NCBI GenBank assembly: GCA_024644465.1
Contig: JAHEKY010000002.1
Coordinates: 1 to 64,000 of the forward strand
Origin: Ilumatobacteraceae bacterium
GTDB lineage: Bacteria > Actinomycetota > Acidimicrobiia > Acidimicrobiales > Ilumatobacteraceae
DNA: 64,000 nt
Direction: 5' to 3'
Below the pieces are notes generated by a model. That model made no database searches, had not been told where the DNA came from, and saw only the letters and a list, made by a program, of their open reading frames with translations. Positions 6,131 to 14,919 of this stretch are shown here, one piece after another. The position numbers and the translations under genes were made by a program. The stretch's first letter is position 1, and each line of letters starts with the position of its first letter.

Positions 6131-9100
6131 CCGACGACCGCCGCCTTCGACAGCCCCTGGAGCACCCTGCGCCATCCCGGGCGAAGATGGTGCGCCATCG
6201 CCGCCGTCTCGTCGCCGTCGAGCAGCGTTTCCGTCGCCCCGGCCGCGAGCGCCCGCGCGACCACATCGCCTGCCGCTGCCGCCGTCTCGGTCGCTCTGGT
6301 GAGCCGCTCCCGCGCCTCGTCGCGCCGACCACCACGAACCGCCGCCGCTGCTGCCGCCACGTCGGCGATCACCCGGTCGAGGTACGACGAGCCGTCGGCC
6401 GCCCACACCGCATCCGCGTCAGCGCCCGGCTGTTCGGCGTCTCCGGTCATCGCGCCGGCGAGCGCGCGCACGGCGTGCGCATACGGGAAGTCGACGTCCG
6501 CCGAATCGAGCAGCGCGAGCGCCCGCTCCGGTTCGCCGACCTGGCAGAACGCGAGCGCGAGCGTCGTCGCGGTCTCGTCGCCGTCGGCGCCCATCTCCGC
6601 GACTCGTTCGAAGGCGACCTCACCGAGCACGGCCGCCCGCTCGCCGAGCCCGAGGTGGACCGCCGTCCCCGCCGCCGCCATCACCGGGAACGCGAGGTTG
6701 CCGAACGAGTCGCCGATCGCAAGCACCTCCTCCAGGCCCCGTTCCGCCGCGTGATCACGGCCGAGCGCGACGAGTGCCCGGTTGTGCGGCACGAGCGCCT
6801 GGACGAGCCCGAAGCGGTCGTCGATCGCCCGGAACTCGCCGATCGCCCGGCGGGACAACTCCTCGGCTTCCGCGAAGTCGCCGCTCCACAGCCGGATCGA
6901 CGCGAGCAGCGAATCCATCATCGCCGTCCCCCAGCGCTCGCCGGCCGCCAGTCCCTCCGCCCGCACCCCCACGGCCAGCGCCTCCGCCTCCTCGAAGCGG
7001 AACGCGTAGAACCGCACGTACGCCAGCAGGCCGGTCGCCCAGCTGCTGCCGGACCGGTCGCCGAGCGCGGCGAACTCCCGCGAGGCCAGGAGCAGGCGCT
7101 GCTCCGCCAACTCGATGTCGCCCGAGAGGAACGCAACCCACGCCTGATGCTGACGGACCCAGGCCATCCCCCGCCGGTCGTCGAGGGACTCCGACAGGGC
7201 TTCTGCCTCGCCGAGCAACCATTCCGCGTCGCCCAGCGAACCGCCGAACACCTCGGCGAACCCGCGCTCACGCAACGAGGCCGCCAGCTCGATGTCGTCG
7301 CGCAGCTCCCGGAACAGGTCGACGCTGCGACTGAGCTGCTGCCGCGCCTCGTCGAGGTCGCCCGCCATCTGCGCGATCTGGCCGAGAAACCGGCGCGCCC
7401 GGCCTTCGTGATGGATGTCGCCCGCCTCGACGGCCCCCTCCAGTGCCACTTCGGCATCAGCGCGGGCGCGCTGTCGCTCGCGCCGTCCGACCGCCGATTC
7501 GGCGCGCAGCAGCCTGAGCTCGCGTTCGTCCGCCGGATCATCGGGGCCCAGGTCGAGCGCCCGCCCCGCGTGCACGCCGGCCTGGTGGAAGCCGCCGACG
7601 TCGAGCGAGCGGCGGACCGCCCGCAGCAGCAGCCGCACCGCCTGGGCCTTGATGTCCGGCCTCACCCCCTCGACCGGGCCGATCTCGCCGACCAGCTCGG
7701 CGGCGGTCGCGGCGTGGTGGGCGACGAGATCGATCGGGATCATCTTGATCGCGCTCATCACCGCGGCGACACCGGCGTGGCGCTGCGCCCGCACCATCTT
7801 CGTCAGCATCTGGTAGGACACCTCGCGCACGACGTCGCTGCGGAAGCGCCAGACCGGGCCGTCGACGTCGAGCAACCCGTCCCGCTCGAGCCGCGCGACG
7901 TCGTCTCGGGAGAACGTCTGCCCGAGCTCAGCGGCAAAGCGCTCCAGTGACGAAACGGGCCCCGACGTGCCGAGCACCCCGGCATTGTCGAGCACCGCTC
8001 GCGCCGTGGGGTCGAGCCGATCGAGCCGCGCCGCGATCAGCGCCCGCAGCGACCCCGGCAGCTGGGTGCTCTCCGGGTGCGACCGCGCCAGCGCGGCCAA
8101 CTCGGTGAGGAAGAAGGGGTTGCCGCCGCTGCGTTCGTACAGCTGATCGGCGAGCGGCGATCCCCCGTCGCCGTCGAGCAGGATGTCCAACAGCGTGCCC
8201 GCCTCGTCGCGAGTCAGCGGGTCCAGCGGCATCCGGATCGTCATCGGATGATCGGTCGACGGCGGCCAATCGACGACGACGTCGTCGCGCTGCGCGGTCA
8301 CGACGAGCACCGGCCGATCGACGAGCGATCGTGACAACCGGTGCAACAGTTCGATCAGCAACGGGTCCGCCCACTGCAGGTCGTCCAGCCACAGCACGAC
8401 CGGCCCCCAACGCGAACGCGTCCGCAGCCCCTCGACGATCAGCCGAACGAGCATCTCGCGCGCTTCGGACGGCGTGACGTCGTCGAGATCGGACGCGTGC
8501 CCGACGAGGTGCAGCACCGCTTCGACGAGCCGATCGAGCGTCGGATCGTCCGCGGCGAACCCGAGCCGGGCCGACGCCCGCTCGCGCACGATCCGCCGCA
8601 GGTCGGCAGGCGGCACCGACGTGTCGAGGTCGAGCTGGCGGAACAGCGCCGAGGCGATCGGCGCCCATGCGTTGTTCTCCCCGTACGGGGCGCAGACGCC
8701 GGCGAAGATGGTCACCTTGCGGCTGGGGAAGTCGGCGAGCATCTCGGCGACGAGACGCGTCTTGCCGGAGCCGGCCTCGCCGCTGACCGAGACGACGGCG
8801 CTGCGACCGTTCGCGACCATCGTCATCACCGACTGCAACAGCTCCCGCTGCGTCGCGCGACCGACGAACGGCGTGACCGCCCTGCCGGACGACATCGGCT
8901 GGCGGCGCTCGCGACCGGTCACGTTCCACACCCGTTCGGTCTGGACCCGACCCCGCACCTCGACGTCGTCGACCGGCTCACGCCGGATCTCCTCGCTCGC
9001 GAGCTGCGCCGTCGCGTCGCCGATGTACACCGCCCCCGGTGGTGCGAGTACCTGCAGCCGCGACGCCACGTTCACCACGTCGCCCATCGCCGTGTAGTCG

Positions 9101-9546
9101 TCGGTGCCGACCATCGAACCGACGAGCACCTCACCGGTGTTCACGCCGACGCGGAGCTGGAGTGGCGCGTCGAGGTCCGGCTGGCCGGACGAGAACTGCG
9201 CGATCGACTGGTGCATCTGGAGCGCCGCGCGGATCGCTCGATCCGGGTCGTCCTCGTGCGCGACCGGCGCCCCGAACATCGCGAGGATGCCGTCGCCGAG
9301 GATCTTGTCGACCCGGCCGCCGTACGCATTGATGTCGGCGACGAGCCGCTGGAACGCGCCGTCGACGAGCCGTTTGACGCGCTCGGGGTCGAGGTGTTCG
9401 CTCAGCGTCGAATACCCCACGATGTCGGCGAACACCACCGTGACGACGCGCCGTTCCTCGGTGGCCGCGCCGAGCACCTCATGCCCGCAGAACGGGCAGA
9501 ACCGCGCCCCCTCCGGCAGCGGGCGGGTACACGATCGGCAGACCAT
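6127..9546 (-). CDS. Large regulator: zinc ribbon, class III nucleotide cyclase, AAA ATPase, TPR-like
   Basis: A 1139-residue multidomain protein. Residues 1-24 form a zinc ribbon (Cys3, Cys6, Cys17, Cys20). Residues about 32-200 are a class III adenylate/guanylate cyclase domain with VFADIVGYSTLSE, KILGDGILAMFG and GDVVNVASRLQ, so metal-binding aspartates, lysine and the Asn/Arg pair are present. An AAA/STAND-type ATPase follows, with Walker A GEAGSGKTRLV and Walker B VVLWLDDLQWAD. The C-terminal half is a long Ala-rich helical TPR-like region. There is no C-terminal LuxR domain. The ATG at 9546 follows TACGAT (9553-9558) by six bases and places the first cysteine at residue 3. Likely a cytoplasmic signal-responsive cyclase; its output is unknown. 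Confidence 0.85.
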   Translation of the reverse strand: MVCRSCTRPLPEGARFCPFCGHEVLGAATEERRVVTVVFADIVGYSTLSEHLDPERVKRLVDGAFQRLVADINAYGGRVDKILGDGILAMFGAPVAHEDDPDRAIRAALQMHQSIAQFSSGQPDLDAPLQLRVGVNTGEVLVGSMVGTDDYTAMGDVVNVASRLQVLAPPGAVYIGDATAQLASEEIRREPVDDVEVRGRVQTERVWNVTGRERRQPMSSGRAVTPFVGRATQRELLQSVMTMVANGRSAVVSVSGEAGSGKTRLVAEMLADFPSRKVTIFAGVCAPYGENNAWAPIASALFRQLDLDTSVPPADLRRIVRERASARLGFAADDPTLDRLVEAVLHLVGHASDLDDVTPSEAREMLVRLIVEGLRTRSRWGPVVLWLDDLQWADPLLIELLHRLSRSLVDRPVLVVTAQRDDVVVDWPPSTDHPMTIRMPLDPLTRDEAGTLLDILLDGDGGSPLADQLYERSGGNPFFLTELAALARSHPESTQLPGSLRALIAARLDRLDPTARAVLDNAGVLGTSGPVSSLERFAAELGQTFSRDDVARLERDGLLDVDGPVWRFRSDVVREVSYQMLTKMVRAQRHAGVAAVMSAIKMIPIDLVAHHAATAAELVGEIGPVEGVRPDIKAQAVRLLLRAVRRSLDVGGFHQAGVHAGRALDLGPDDPADERELRLLRAESAVGRRERQRARADAEVALEGAVEAGDIHHEGRARRFLGQIAQMAGDLDEARQQLSRSVDLFRELRDDIELAASLRERGFAEVFGGSLGDAEWLLGEAEALSESLDDRRGMAWVRQHQAWVAFLSGDIELAEQRLLLASREFAALGDRSGSSWATGLLAYVRFYAFRFEEAEALAVGVRAEGLAAGERWGTAMMDSLLASIRLWSGDFAEAEELSRRAIGEFRAIDDRFGLVQALVPHNRALVALGRDHAAERGLEEVLAIGDSFGNLAFPVMAAAGTAVHLGLGERAAVLGEVAFERVAEMGADGDETATTLALAFCQVGEPERALALLDSADVDFPYAHAVRALAGAMTGDAEQPGADADAVWAADGSSYLDRVIADVAAAAAAVRGGRRDEARERLTRATETAAAAGDVVARALAAGATETLLDGDETAAMAHHLRPGWRRVLQGLSKAAVVG

Positions 9547-9640
9547 CAACGGATCGTACGGCACCGACCGCCGCCGTGTACCGGGGTGACACAGGGCGCA
9601 CCACGAGCACGGATCGCCGCAAAGGTGCAGACTTGGCGCC

Positions 9641-10396
9641 ATGAACGTCACAACTCCTCCGCCGGTCGCCGGCGTCGCTGCCGCCGGCGCCGTCGATGCC
9701 GCCAAGTACTACGGCGTCGGCGACGCCCAGGTCCGGGCACTCGACGGCGTGACCATCGCATTCGAGACCGGCAAGTTCACCGCGATCATGGGCCCGTCCG
9801 GCTCCGGGAAGTCGACCCTGCTGCACTGCCTCGCCGGGCTCGACACGCTCACCTCCGGCGCGACGTACATCGGCGACGTCTACCTCGCTTCGCTCAGCGA
9901 CCGGGAGCTCACCGAGCTGCGCCGGACCGACGTCGGGTTCGTGTTCCAGGCGTTCAACCTGATCCCGACGCTCACCGCCGACGAGAACATCCGCCTCCCG
10001 CTGATGCTCGGCGGCGAGACCGGCGACGTCGCATGGATCGACCACGTGATCGGCGCCGTCGGCCTGGCCGATCGCCTGAAGCACCGACCGAGCGAACTCT
10101 CGGGCGGTCAGCAGCAGCGGGTCGCGGTCGCGCGGGCACTCGCCTCGAAGCCGAAGATCATCTTCGCCGACGAGCCGACCGGCAACCTCGACTCGACGAC
10201 CGGCACCGAGATCCTGACGTTCATGGCCGAAGCCGTGCGCGAATTCGGTCAGACGATCGTGATGGTGACCCACGACCCCGTCGCGGCGGCCAACGCGAAT
10301 CGGGTCGTGTTCGTCGGCGACGGCAAGATCGTCGGCGAGATGGCCGACCCCACGCCGGATTCGATCCTCGACCACATGAAGCACTACGGCGACTGA
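9641..10396 (+). CDS. ABC exporter ATPase, MacB/LolD type
   Basis: A 251-residue ABC ATPase. Walker A GPSGSGKST, signature LSGGQQQR, Walker B IIFADEP, the D-loop GNLDS and the switch histidine in MVTHDP are all present. The sequence groups with the MacB/LolD/FtsE-like proteins that power FtsX-fold permeases. Its permease begins one base after its stop. Such systems act as mechanotransmitters for extracytoplasmic lipids, peptides or drugs; the substrate is unknown. A leading Ala/Pro-rich segment (residues 1-20) is unusual but common in actinobacterial members. The intergenic region to the divergent regulator is 94 bp. Confidence 0.9.
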   Translation: MNVTTPPPVAGVAAAGAVDAAKYYGVGDAQVRALDGVTIAFETGKFTAIMGPSGSGKSTLLHCLAGLDTLTSGATYIGDVYLASLSDRELTELRRTDVGFVFQAFNLIPTLTADENIRLPLMLGGETGDVAWIDHVIGAVGLADRLKHRPSELSGGQQQRVAVARALASKPKIIFADEPTGNLDSTTGTEILTFMAEAVREFGQTIVMVTHDPVAAANANRVVFVGDGKIVGEMADPTPDSILDHMKHYGD

Positions 10397-10397
10397 C

Positions 10398-12944
10398 ATG
10401 AGCTCGCATTCCACCGCGCTGCTCGCGCGCAAGAGCATCCGCGCCCGTCTCGGCCGCACGATCGCCATCGCGATCGCGGTGATGGCCGGCGTCTCGTTCG
10501 TCGTCGGTTCGTTCGTCCTCGCCGACAGCCTGCGGGCGGTCTTCGACGACCTGTTCGCCGAGCTCAGCGAGGACGTCGACCTCGAAGTCCGTACGGCGCA
10601 GGAGTTCGACGGCGACAGCGCCCGCGAACCGATCGAGGTCGCACTCGCCGACGAGCTGCGCGCCGTCGACGGTGTCGCGATCGTCGAACCGGCGTTGACC
10701 CGCTACGCCCAACTCGTCGACTCGGACGGTGATGCGGTCAGCCCGCAGGGCGGACCGACACTCGGCGTGTCGTGGGCCGGCGACGACGGTCTCCAGGGGG
10801 TCACCGTCAAGGAAGGCGAGCCACCGCAGGGCCCCGGCGAACTCGCGATCGACAAGGCCACCGCGAAACGCGAGAGCCTCGCGGTCGGCGACACGGTGAC
10901 GTACCTGACCGACACCGGGTCGCACCAGGGGACGATCAGTGCGCTGATCGGCCTCGGGTCCGGGGACAGCTTCGGCGGCGCGGCAATCGTCGCGCTCGAT
11001 GTCGACACCGCGCTCGACAGGTTCGGTGCCGGCACGAAGGCCGACGCGCTCGACATCAAGATCGCCGACGGCGCCGACGTCATCGCCGTGCAGCGAGCGA
11101 TCGAGGACGTGCTCCCGGAACGTGCCGAGGTGATCACCGGCGAACAGCTGGCCGAGGAGCAGGCCGACGAAGTGAACAGCTTCGTGGACCAGTTCGGCAT
11201 CGGGCTGCTGGTCTTCGCGTTCATCACCGCGTTCGTCAGCGCATTCATCATCAACAACGTCTTCCAGATCACGATCGGGCAGCGGTTGCGCGAGCTCGCC
11301 CTGCTGCGGGCGGTGGGCGCGTCCGGCAAGCAGGTCCGGCGGATGATCACCGTCGAGGCGTTGATCCTCGGCATCATCGCAACGCTGCTCGGCATCGGCG
11401 GCGGCGTGCTCGTCGCCCGCCTGCTCGTCGCCGGGTTCAACGCGGCCGGCGCCGGCTTCCCGTCGCCGGACACCATCCTCGCGGTCCGCACGATCGTGAT
11501 GGCCGCGCTCGTCGGGATCGGGATCACGATGCTGTCGGTCGTCGTACCGGCGCGTCGCGCCGCACGGATCCCACCGGTCGCCGCGATGCGACCCGAAGTC
11601 GGCTTCACCGCGCTGCGCACGCGGCGGCTGGTGATCGGCACGGTGATCACCGCGCTCGGTGCGGTGCTGTTCGTCGTCGGCCTGTTCGCCCGGCCGGGCG
11701 GCACGTTCGGTCTGATCGCGTCCGCCGGTGGCGGCGGGTTGCTGCTGTTCATCGGCGTCGCCAGCGTGTCGTCGACGATCGCCAGTCCCGTCACCCGCGC
11801 AATCGGCTGGCCGGTCGAGAAGGCGTTCAAGACGCCCGGCGCGCTCGCCCGGCAGAACGTGGCGAGGGCGCCGCGGCGCACCTCGTCGAGCGCGGCCGCG
11901 CTGATGATCGGAGTCGCACTCGTGAGCGCTGCCGCCGTGTTCGCGTCGTCGCTCCGGGCGACGTTCGTCGACACGCTGGAGAACGCAGTCACCGCCGACT
12001 ACATCGTCACCGACGAGAGTTTCCAGGGCCTCTCCCCGATCGTCGCGGAGACCCTCGCTGCGGTGCCCGAACTGCAGGCGGTCACGCCCGTCCGTGGCAT
12101 CGCCGCCCAGGTCGGCGGCGACACGAAGGCGTTCGGCGCGATCAACGCCGACGCATTCGAGAAGCTTGTCAACCCCGATCTGCGGTCCGGCGAGATCGCC
12201 GGGCTCGGCCTGAACGAGGCGTTGATCGGCGTCGACCCCGCGGCCGACCTCGACCTCGCGGTCGGCGACACGTTCGACGTGACCTACCAGAACGGCGTGT
12301 CCGGGCAGTTGACCGTCGCCGGCATCTACGGAGATGCCACGTTCGGCAACTGGCTGATCGGCCTCGACACGCTCGAGTCGGTCAGCGAGGCTCCCGCGCG
12401 AGACTTCTTCATCATCGGCAAGCTCGCCGATGACGTCGACGCCCAGCGGGGCGACGTCGCGGTCGAGGCGGCGATGGAACCGTTCCCGCAGGCGAACGTG
12501 CAGACGAACGCGGAGTTCCGGAAGTCGCAGGAAGCGCAGATCAACCAACTGCTGATCATCATCTCGATGCTGCTGTTCTTCGCGATCGCGATCGCCGTGC
12601 TCGGTATCTCGATCACGCTCGCCCTCGGTGTGTTCGAGCGGACACGCGAGATCGGCCTGCTGCGCGCCGTCGGCATGAGCCGCCGCCAGACACGCCGCTC
12701 CGTGCGATGGGAAGCGGTGATCGTGTCGCTGTTCGGTGCCGTGGTCGGCGTCGTGCTGGGCACGTTCCTCGGCATCGTCCTGTCGCTGGCCGTGCCCGAC
12801 GACGTGATCTCCGAACTCGCCTTCAGCCCGATCATCGTCGTGCTGATCCTGATCGGCGCGGTGCTCGCCGGGTTGATCGCGGCGGTGTACCCGTCGCTGA
12901 AGGCGAGCAACATGGACGTTCTCCAAGCGATCGCGACCGAGTAG
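10398..12944 (+). CDS. ABC exporter permease with two FtsX domains
   Basis: An 848-residue membrane protein. A first TM helix (residues about 20-40) is followed by a large extracytoplasmic MacB-PCD-like domain. Then come three TM helices of an FtsX domain near residues 265-385, a second membrane pair near 420-460 and 495-515, another periplasmic-type domain, and a C-terminal three-helix FtsX domain (about 715-840). The cytoplasmic motif RELALLRAVGASGKQVRRM and its second copy REIGLLRAVGMSRRQTRRS mark the two halves. Both halves are thus in one chain, pairing with the ATPase at 9641. The substrate is not evident. Confidence 0.9.
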   Translation: MSSHSTALLARKSIRARLGRTIAIAIAVMAGVSFVVGSFVLADSLRAVFDDLFAELSEDVDLEVRTAQEFDGDSAREPIEVALADELRAVDGVAIVEPALTRYAQLVDSDGDAVSPQGGPTLGVSWAGDDGLQGVTVKEGEPPQGPGELAIDKATAKRESLAVGDTVTYLTDTGSHQGTISALIGLGSGDSFGGAAIVALDVDTALDRFGAGTKADALDIKIADGADVIAVQRAIEDVLPERAEVITGEQLAEEQADEVNSFVDQFGIGLLVFAFITAFVSAFIINNVFQITIGQRLRELALLRAVGASGKQVRRMITVEALILGIIATLLGIGGGVLVARLLVAGFNAAGAGFPSPDTILAVRTIVMAALVGIGITMLSVVVPARRAARIPPVAAMRPEVGFTALRTRRLVIGTVITALGAVLFVVGLFARPGGTFGLIASAGGGGLLLFIGVASVSSTIASPVTRAIGWPVEKAFKTPGALARQNVARAPRRTSSSAAALMIGVALVSAAAVFASSLRATFVDTLENAVTADYIVTDESFQGLSPIVAETLAAVPELQAVTPVRGIAAQVGGDTKAFGAINADAFEKLVNPDLRSGEIAGLGLNEALIGVDPAADLDLAVGDTFDVTYQNGVSGQLTVAGIYGDATFGNWLIGLDTLESVSEAPARDFFIIGKLADDVDAQRGDVAVEAAMEPFPQANVQTNAEFRKSQEAQINQLLIIISMLLFFAIAIAVLGISITLALGVFERTREIGLLRAVGMSRRQTRRSVRWEAVIVSLFGAVVGVVLGTFLGIVLSLAVPDDVISELAFSPIIVVLILIGAVLAGLIAAVYPSLKASNMDVLQAIATE

Positions 12945-12953
12945 GAGCCCGAC

Positions 12954-13355
12954 ATGGCCCTCGACATCGACCACCTCGACGACGACGTCCTGCGGTTCCT
13001 CGCCGAGCGTCATCTCGCCACGCTGACGACGCTGCGCCCGGACGGCTCACCGCACGTCGTCGCCGTCGGGTTCAGCTACGACGTCGAAGCGCGCATCGCG
13101 CGCGTGATCACGTGGGCCGGCTCACAGAAGGCGGTCAATGCGGGCCGGATGGAGGCCGCGGGGCAACGTGCCGCGGTCTGCCAGGTCGACGGCGGGCGAT
13201 GGCTCAGCCTCGAGGGCCCCGTACGGCTCGTCACCGACCCGCAGCTCGTCACACCGGGCATCGACGGCTACGCCGCGCGGTATCGACAGCCGAAAGAGCG
13301 TGCGGACCGCGTCGTCATCGAGATCGACGTCGACAGAATCCTGGGACGCGGCTAA
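12954..13355 (+). CDS. F420-dependent PPOX-class protein
   Basis: A 133-residue split beta-barrel protein of the TIGR03618-like F420-dependent class. Characteristic segments are LAERHLATLTTLRPDGSPHV, SQKAVNAGRMEAAGQRAAVCQVDG and WLSLEGPVRLVTDP. It follows the permease by nine bases, and AGGAG lies six bases before its ATG, so it may be co-transcribed with the exporter. Its last four bases (CTAA) are shared with the convergent glycosylase gene. Substrate unknown. Confidence 0.8.
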   Translation: MALDIDHLDDDVLRFLAERHLATLTTLRPDGSPHVVAVGFSYDVEARIARVITWAGSQKAVNAGRMEAAGQRAAVCQVDGGRWLSLEGPVRLVTDPQLVTPGIDGYAARYRQPKERADRVVIEIDVDRILGRG

Positions 13356-14236
13356 CCGACGTCGCGGTTCCAGGGCAGCCCGGCGAGATAGGCCTGGGCG
13401 GCGGGGTGCGGATCCATCGGGTTCTCCGTGGTTCCCTCGCAGCGCGGCGCGAGGTGGTCCTGGCAGCCCGGGCACCAGTAGAGGACGCGGCGGTGCGGGC
13501 CGATCGGCCGACACTCGACGGTTTCGCCGCAACGCTGACAGCGCTGACCGTTGCGCCCGTACACCGCGTGGCCGGCCTTGTGGTCGTGCCGCGTGATGCG
13601 GCGCTCGTGGTGCATGTTCGCACGCACCATCGTGGCGGCCGTGTTGACGATGCTGATCGCGTCGCGTTCGGTCAGCGAGTCGGCGCGGGCGAACGGGCTG
13701 AGGCCGCGTGCCCACAGCACCTCGCAGCGCACGACGTTGCCGACGCCGCACATCACCCGCTGGTCGAGCATGACGTCCGCCAGGCGGGCCGCTCCGTCGG
13801 GGTACGACAGGAGCAGGTTGACGACGAGGCCGAGGTCGGTGTCCGCCGAGCTCAGGTTCGGCCCGATGCGCCCCATGCCCGGGTGCCGCCGGGCGTCGGG
13901 AATCCGGTATGTCTCGGAGAGCGCGGCGTTGAAGCAGACTGCGACCCAGTCGGCGACTTCGATCGCGACGCGCATCTGGTCGTTCGGCTTGCGCCATGTC
14001 TCGCCGCGACGGTACACGTGCCATGACCCTGACCACCGCAGATACGTGTGCAGTACGAGGTTGTCGTCCCAGACCAGTTCGATGTGCCGGCCGTGGCTCT
14101 CCACCCGCTCGAGCGTCCGCCCGGCCTGCGGCGGGGGGCCGACGAGGCAGGTCGCGTCGAAACGGACCATCTGCTTGCCGGCGAGCGCGGTTCGCAGCGC
14201 ACTCGCAGCCCGGTGAGTCGTGTCGCCGTCCGGCAT
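13352..14236 (-). CDS. Nei/Fpg-family DNA glycosylase with Asp at the catalytic Glu position
   Basis: A 294-residue base-excision-repair glycosylase. The N-terminal catalytic head (MPDGDTTHRAA), the helix-two-turn-helix region (DVMLDQRVMCGVGNVVRCEVLWARG) and a C-terminal zinc finger (CQRCG followed by YWCPGCQ) identify the Fpg/Nei fold, closest in layout to actinobacterial Nei2. Pro2 is the Schiff-base nucleophile in this family. The next residue, normally the catalytic Glu, is Asp here (codon GAC). The beta-hairpin Lys (usually GKH) also appears as Arg (GRH). It may be a divergent-specificity or weakened enzyme. TACGCT at 14246-14251 gives a nine-base leader. Confidence 0.85.
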   Translation of the reverse strand: MPDGDTTHRAASALRTALAGKQMVRFDATCLVGPPPQAGRTLERVESHGRHIELVWDDNLVLHTYLRWSGSWHVYRRGETWRKPNDQMRVAIEVADWVAVCFNAALSETYRIPDARRHPGMGRIGPNLSSADTDLGLVVNLLLSYPDGAARLADVMLDQRVMCGVGNVVRCEVLWARGLSPFARADSLTERDAISIVNTAATMVRANMHHERRITRHDHKAGHAVYGRNGQRCQRCGETVECRPIGPHRRVLYWCPGCQDHLAPRCEGTTENPMDPHPAAQAYLAGLPWNRDVG

Positions 14237-14284
14237 CTGGCGCTCAGCGTACGCGACCGGTACGAGCGGTCGAGGTATCCCCGG

Positions 14285-14836
14285 TCATGGCAGCTTGCCG
14301 ACATGCGCCAGGGCCAACCTGATCAGCCGATCGTGACCGCTCGTCATCTCCAGCACGACGTCGTCGCTGACGGCCTCCTCGGGGGTGAACCACGTCAGGT
14401 CCAGCGCCTCCTGCGTCGGCTCGCATTCGCCGTCGACCGGCACGACGTAGGCCAGGCTGACGGCGTGGTGGCGGGGATCGTAGAAGCCGGAGATCTCTGG
14501 GTCCGGGAAGTACTCCGCGATCGTGAACGGGGTCGGGTTCGCCGGCACCCGCGGCAGCGCGAGCGGGCCGAGATCCTTCTCGCAGTGGCGCATCAGGGCC
14601 TCGCGGACCCGCTCGCCGAAGAGCACGCGGCCGCTCACGACCATCCGGCTGATCGAGCGATCTGCGCCCTGCCGGAGCAGCATCCCGACCTCTTCGACAT
14701 TGCCGAGGCCATCGACCCGGACGGGCACCGCATCGACGTAGACGAGCGGCATGTTCGCCCGGAAGATCTCGAGTTGGTCGGACGACAGCCAGCCCGCCGC
14801 GGTCTGGGTGTCGGAAGGGCTGTCGATGTCGGTCAC
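14285..14836 (-). CDS. Nudix-like protein (DUF4916 type) with degenerate Nudix box
   Basis: A 183-residue protein resembling the actinobacterial DUF4916/Nudix-fold family. Residues 69-91 align to the Nudix box spacing (Gly69, Glu75, Arg83, Gly90). The catalytic REUXEE core is altered to RHCEKD, so three expected glutamates are His84, Lys87 and Asp88. It may therefore be catalytically weak or a non-hydrolase. Other conserved-looking segments are VPVDGECEPTQEALDLTWFTPEEA and GHDRLIRLALAHVG. The GTG at 14836 is chosen because it gives the compact domain; upstream in-frame sequence is Arg/Pro-rich and non-coding in appearance. Confidence 0.6.
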   Translation of the reverse strand: MTDIDSPSDTQTAAGWLSSDQLEIFRANMPLVYVDAVPVRVDGLGNVEEVGMLLRQGADRSISRMVVSGRVLFGERVREALMRHCEKDLGPLALPRVPANPTPFTIAEYFPDPEISGFYDPRHHAVSLAYVVPVDGECEPTQEALDLTWFTPEEAVSDDVVLEMTSGHDRLIRLALAHVGKLP

Positions 14837-14919
14837 GACCGTCCATGATCCCACGCGCAGGTCGACCGGCCGAGGATCTCGGACCGGAATCTGCCCCGAG
14901 ACGCGAACGCCTGCCGGTC

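Noticed and set aside
10221..13013. 930-codon minus-strand frame across the ABC permease
   Set aside because: Asp/Arg/His-rich antisense shadow of an obvious FtsX permease; no motif.
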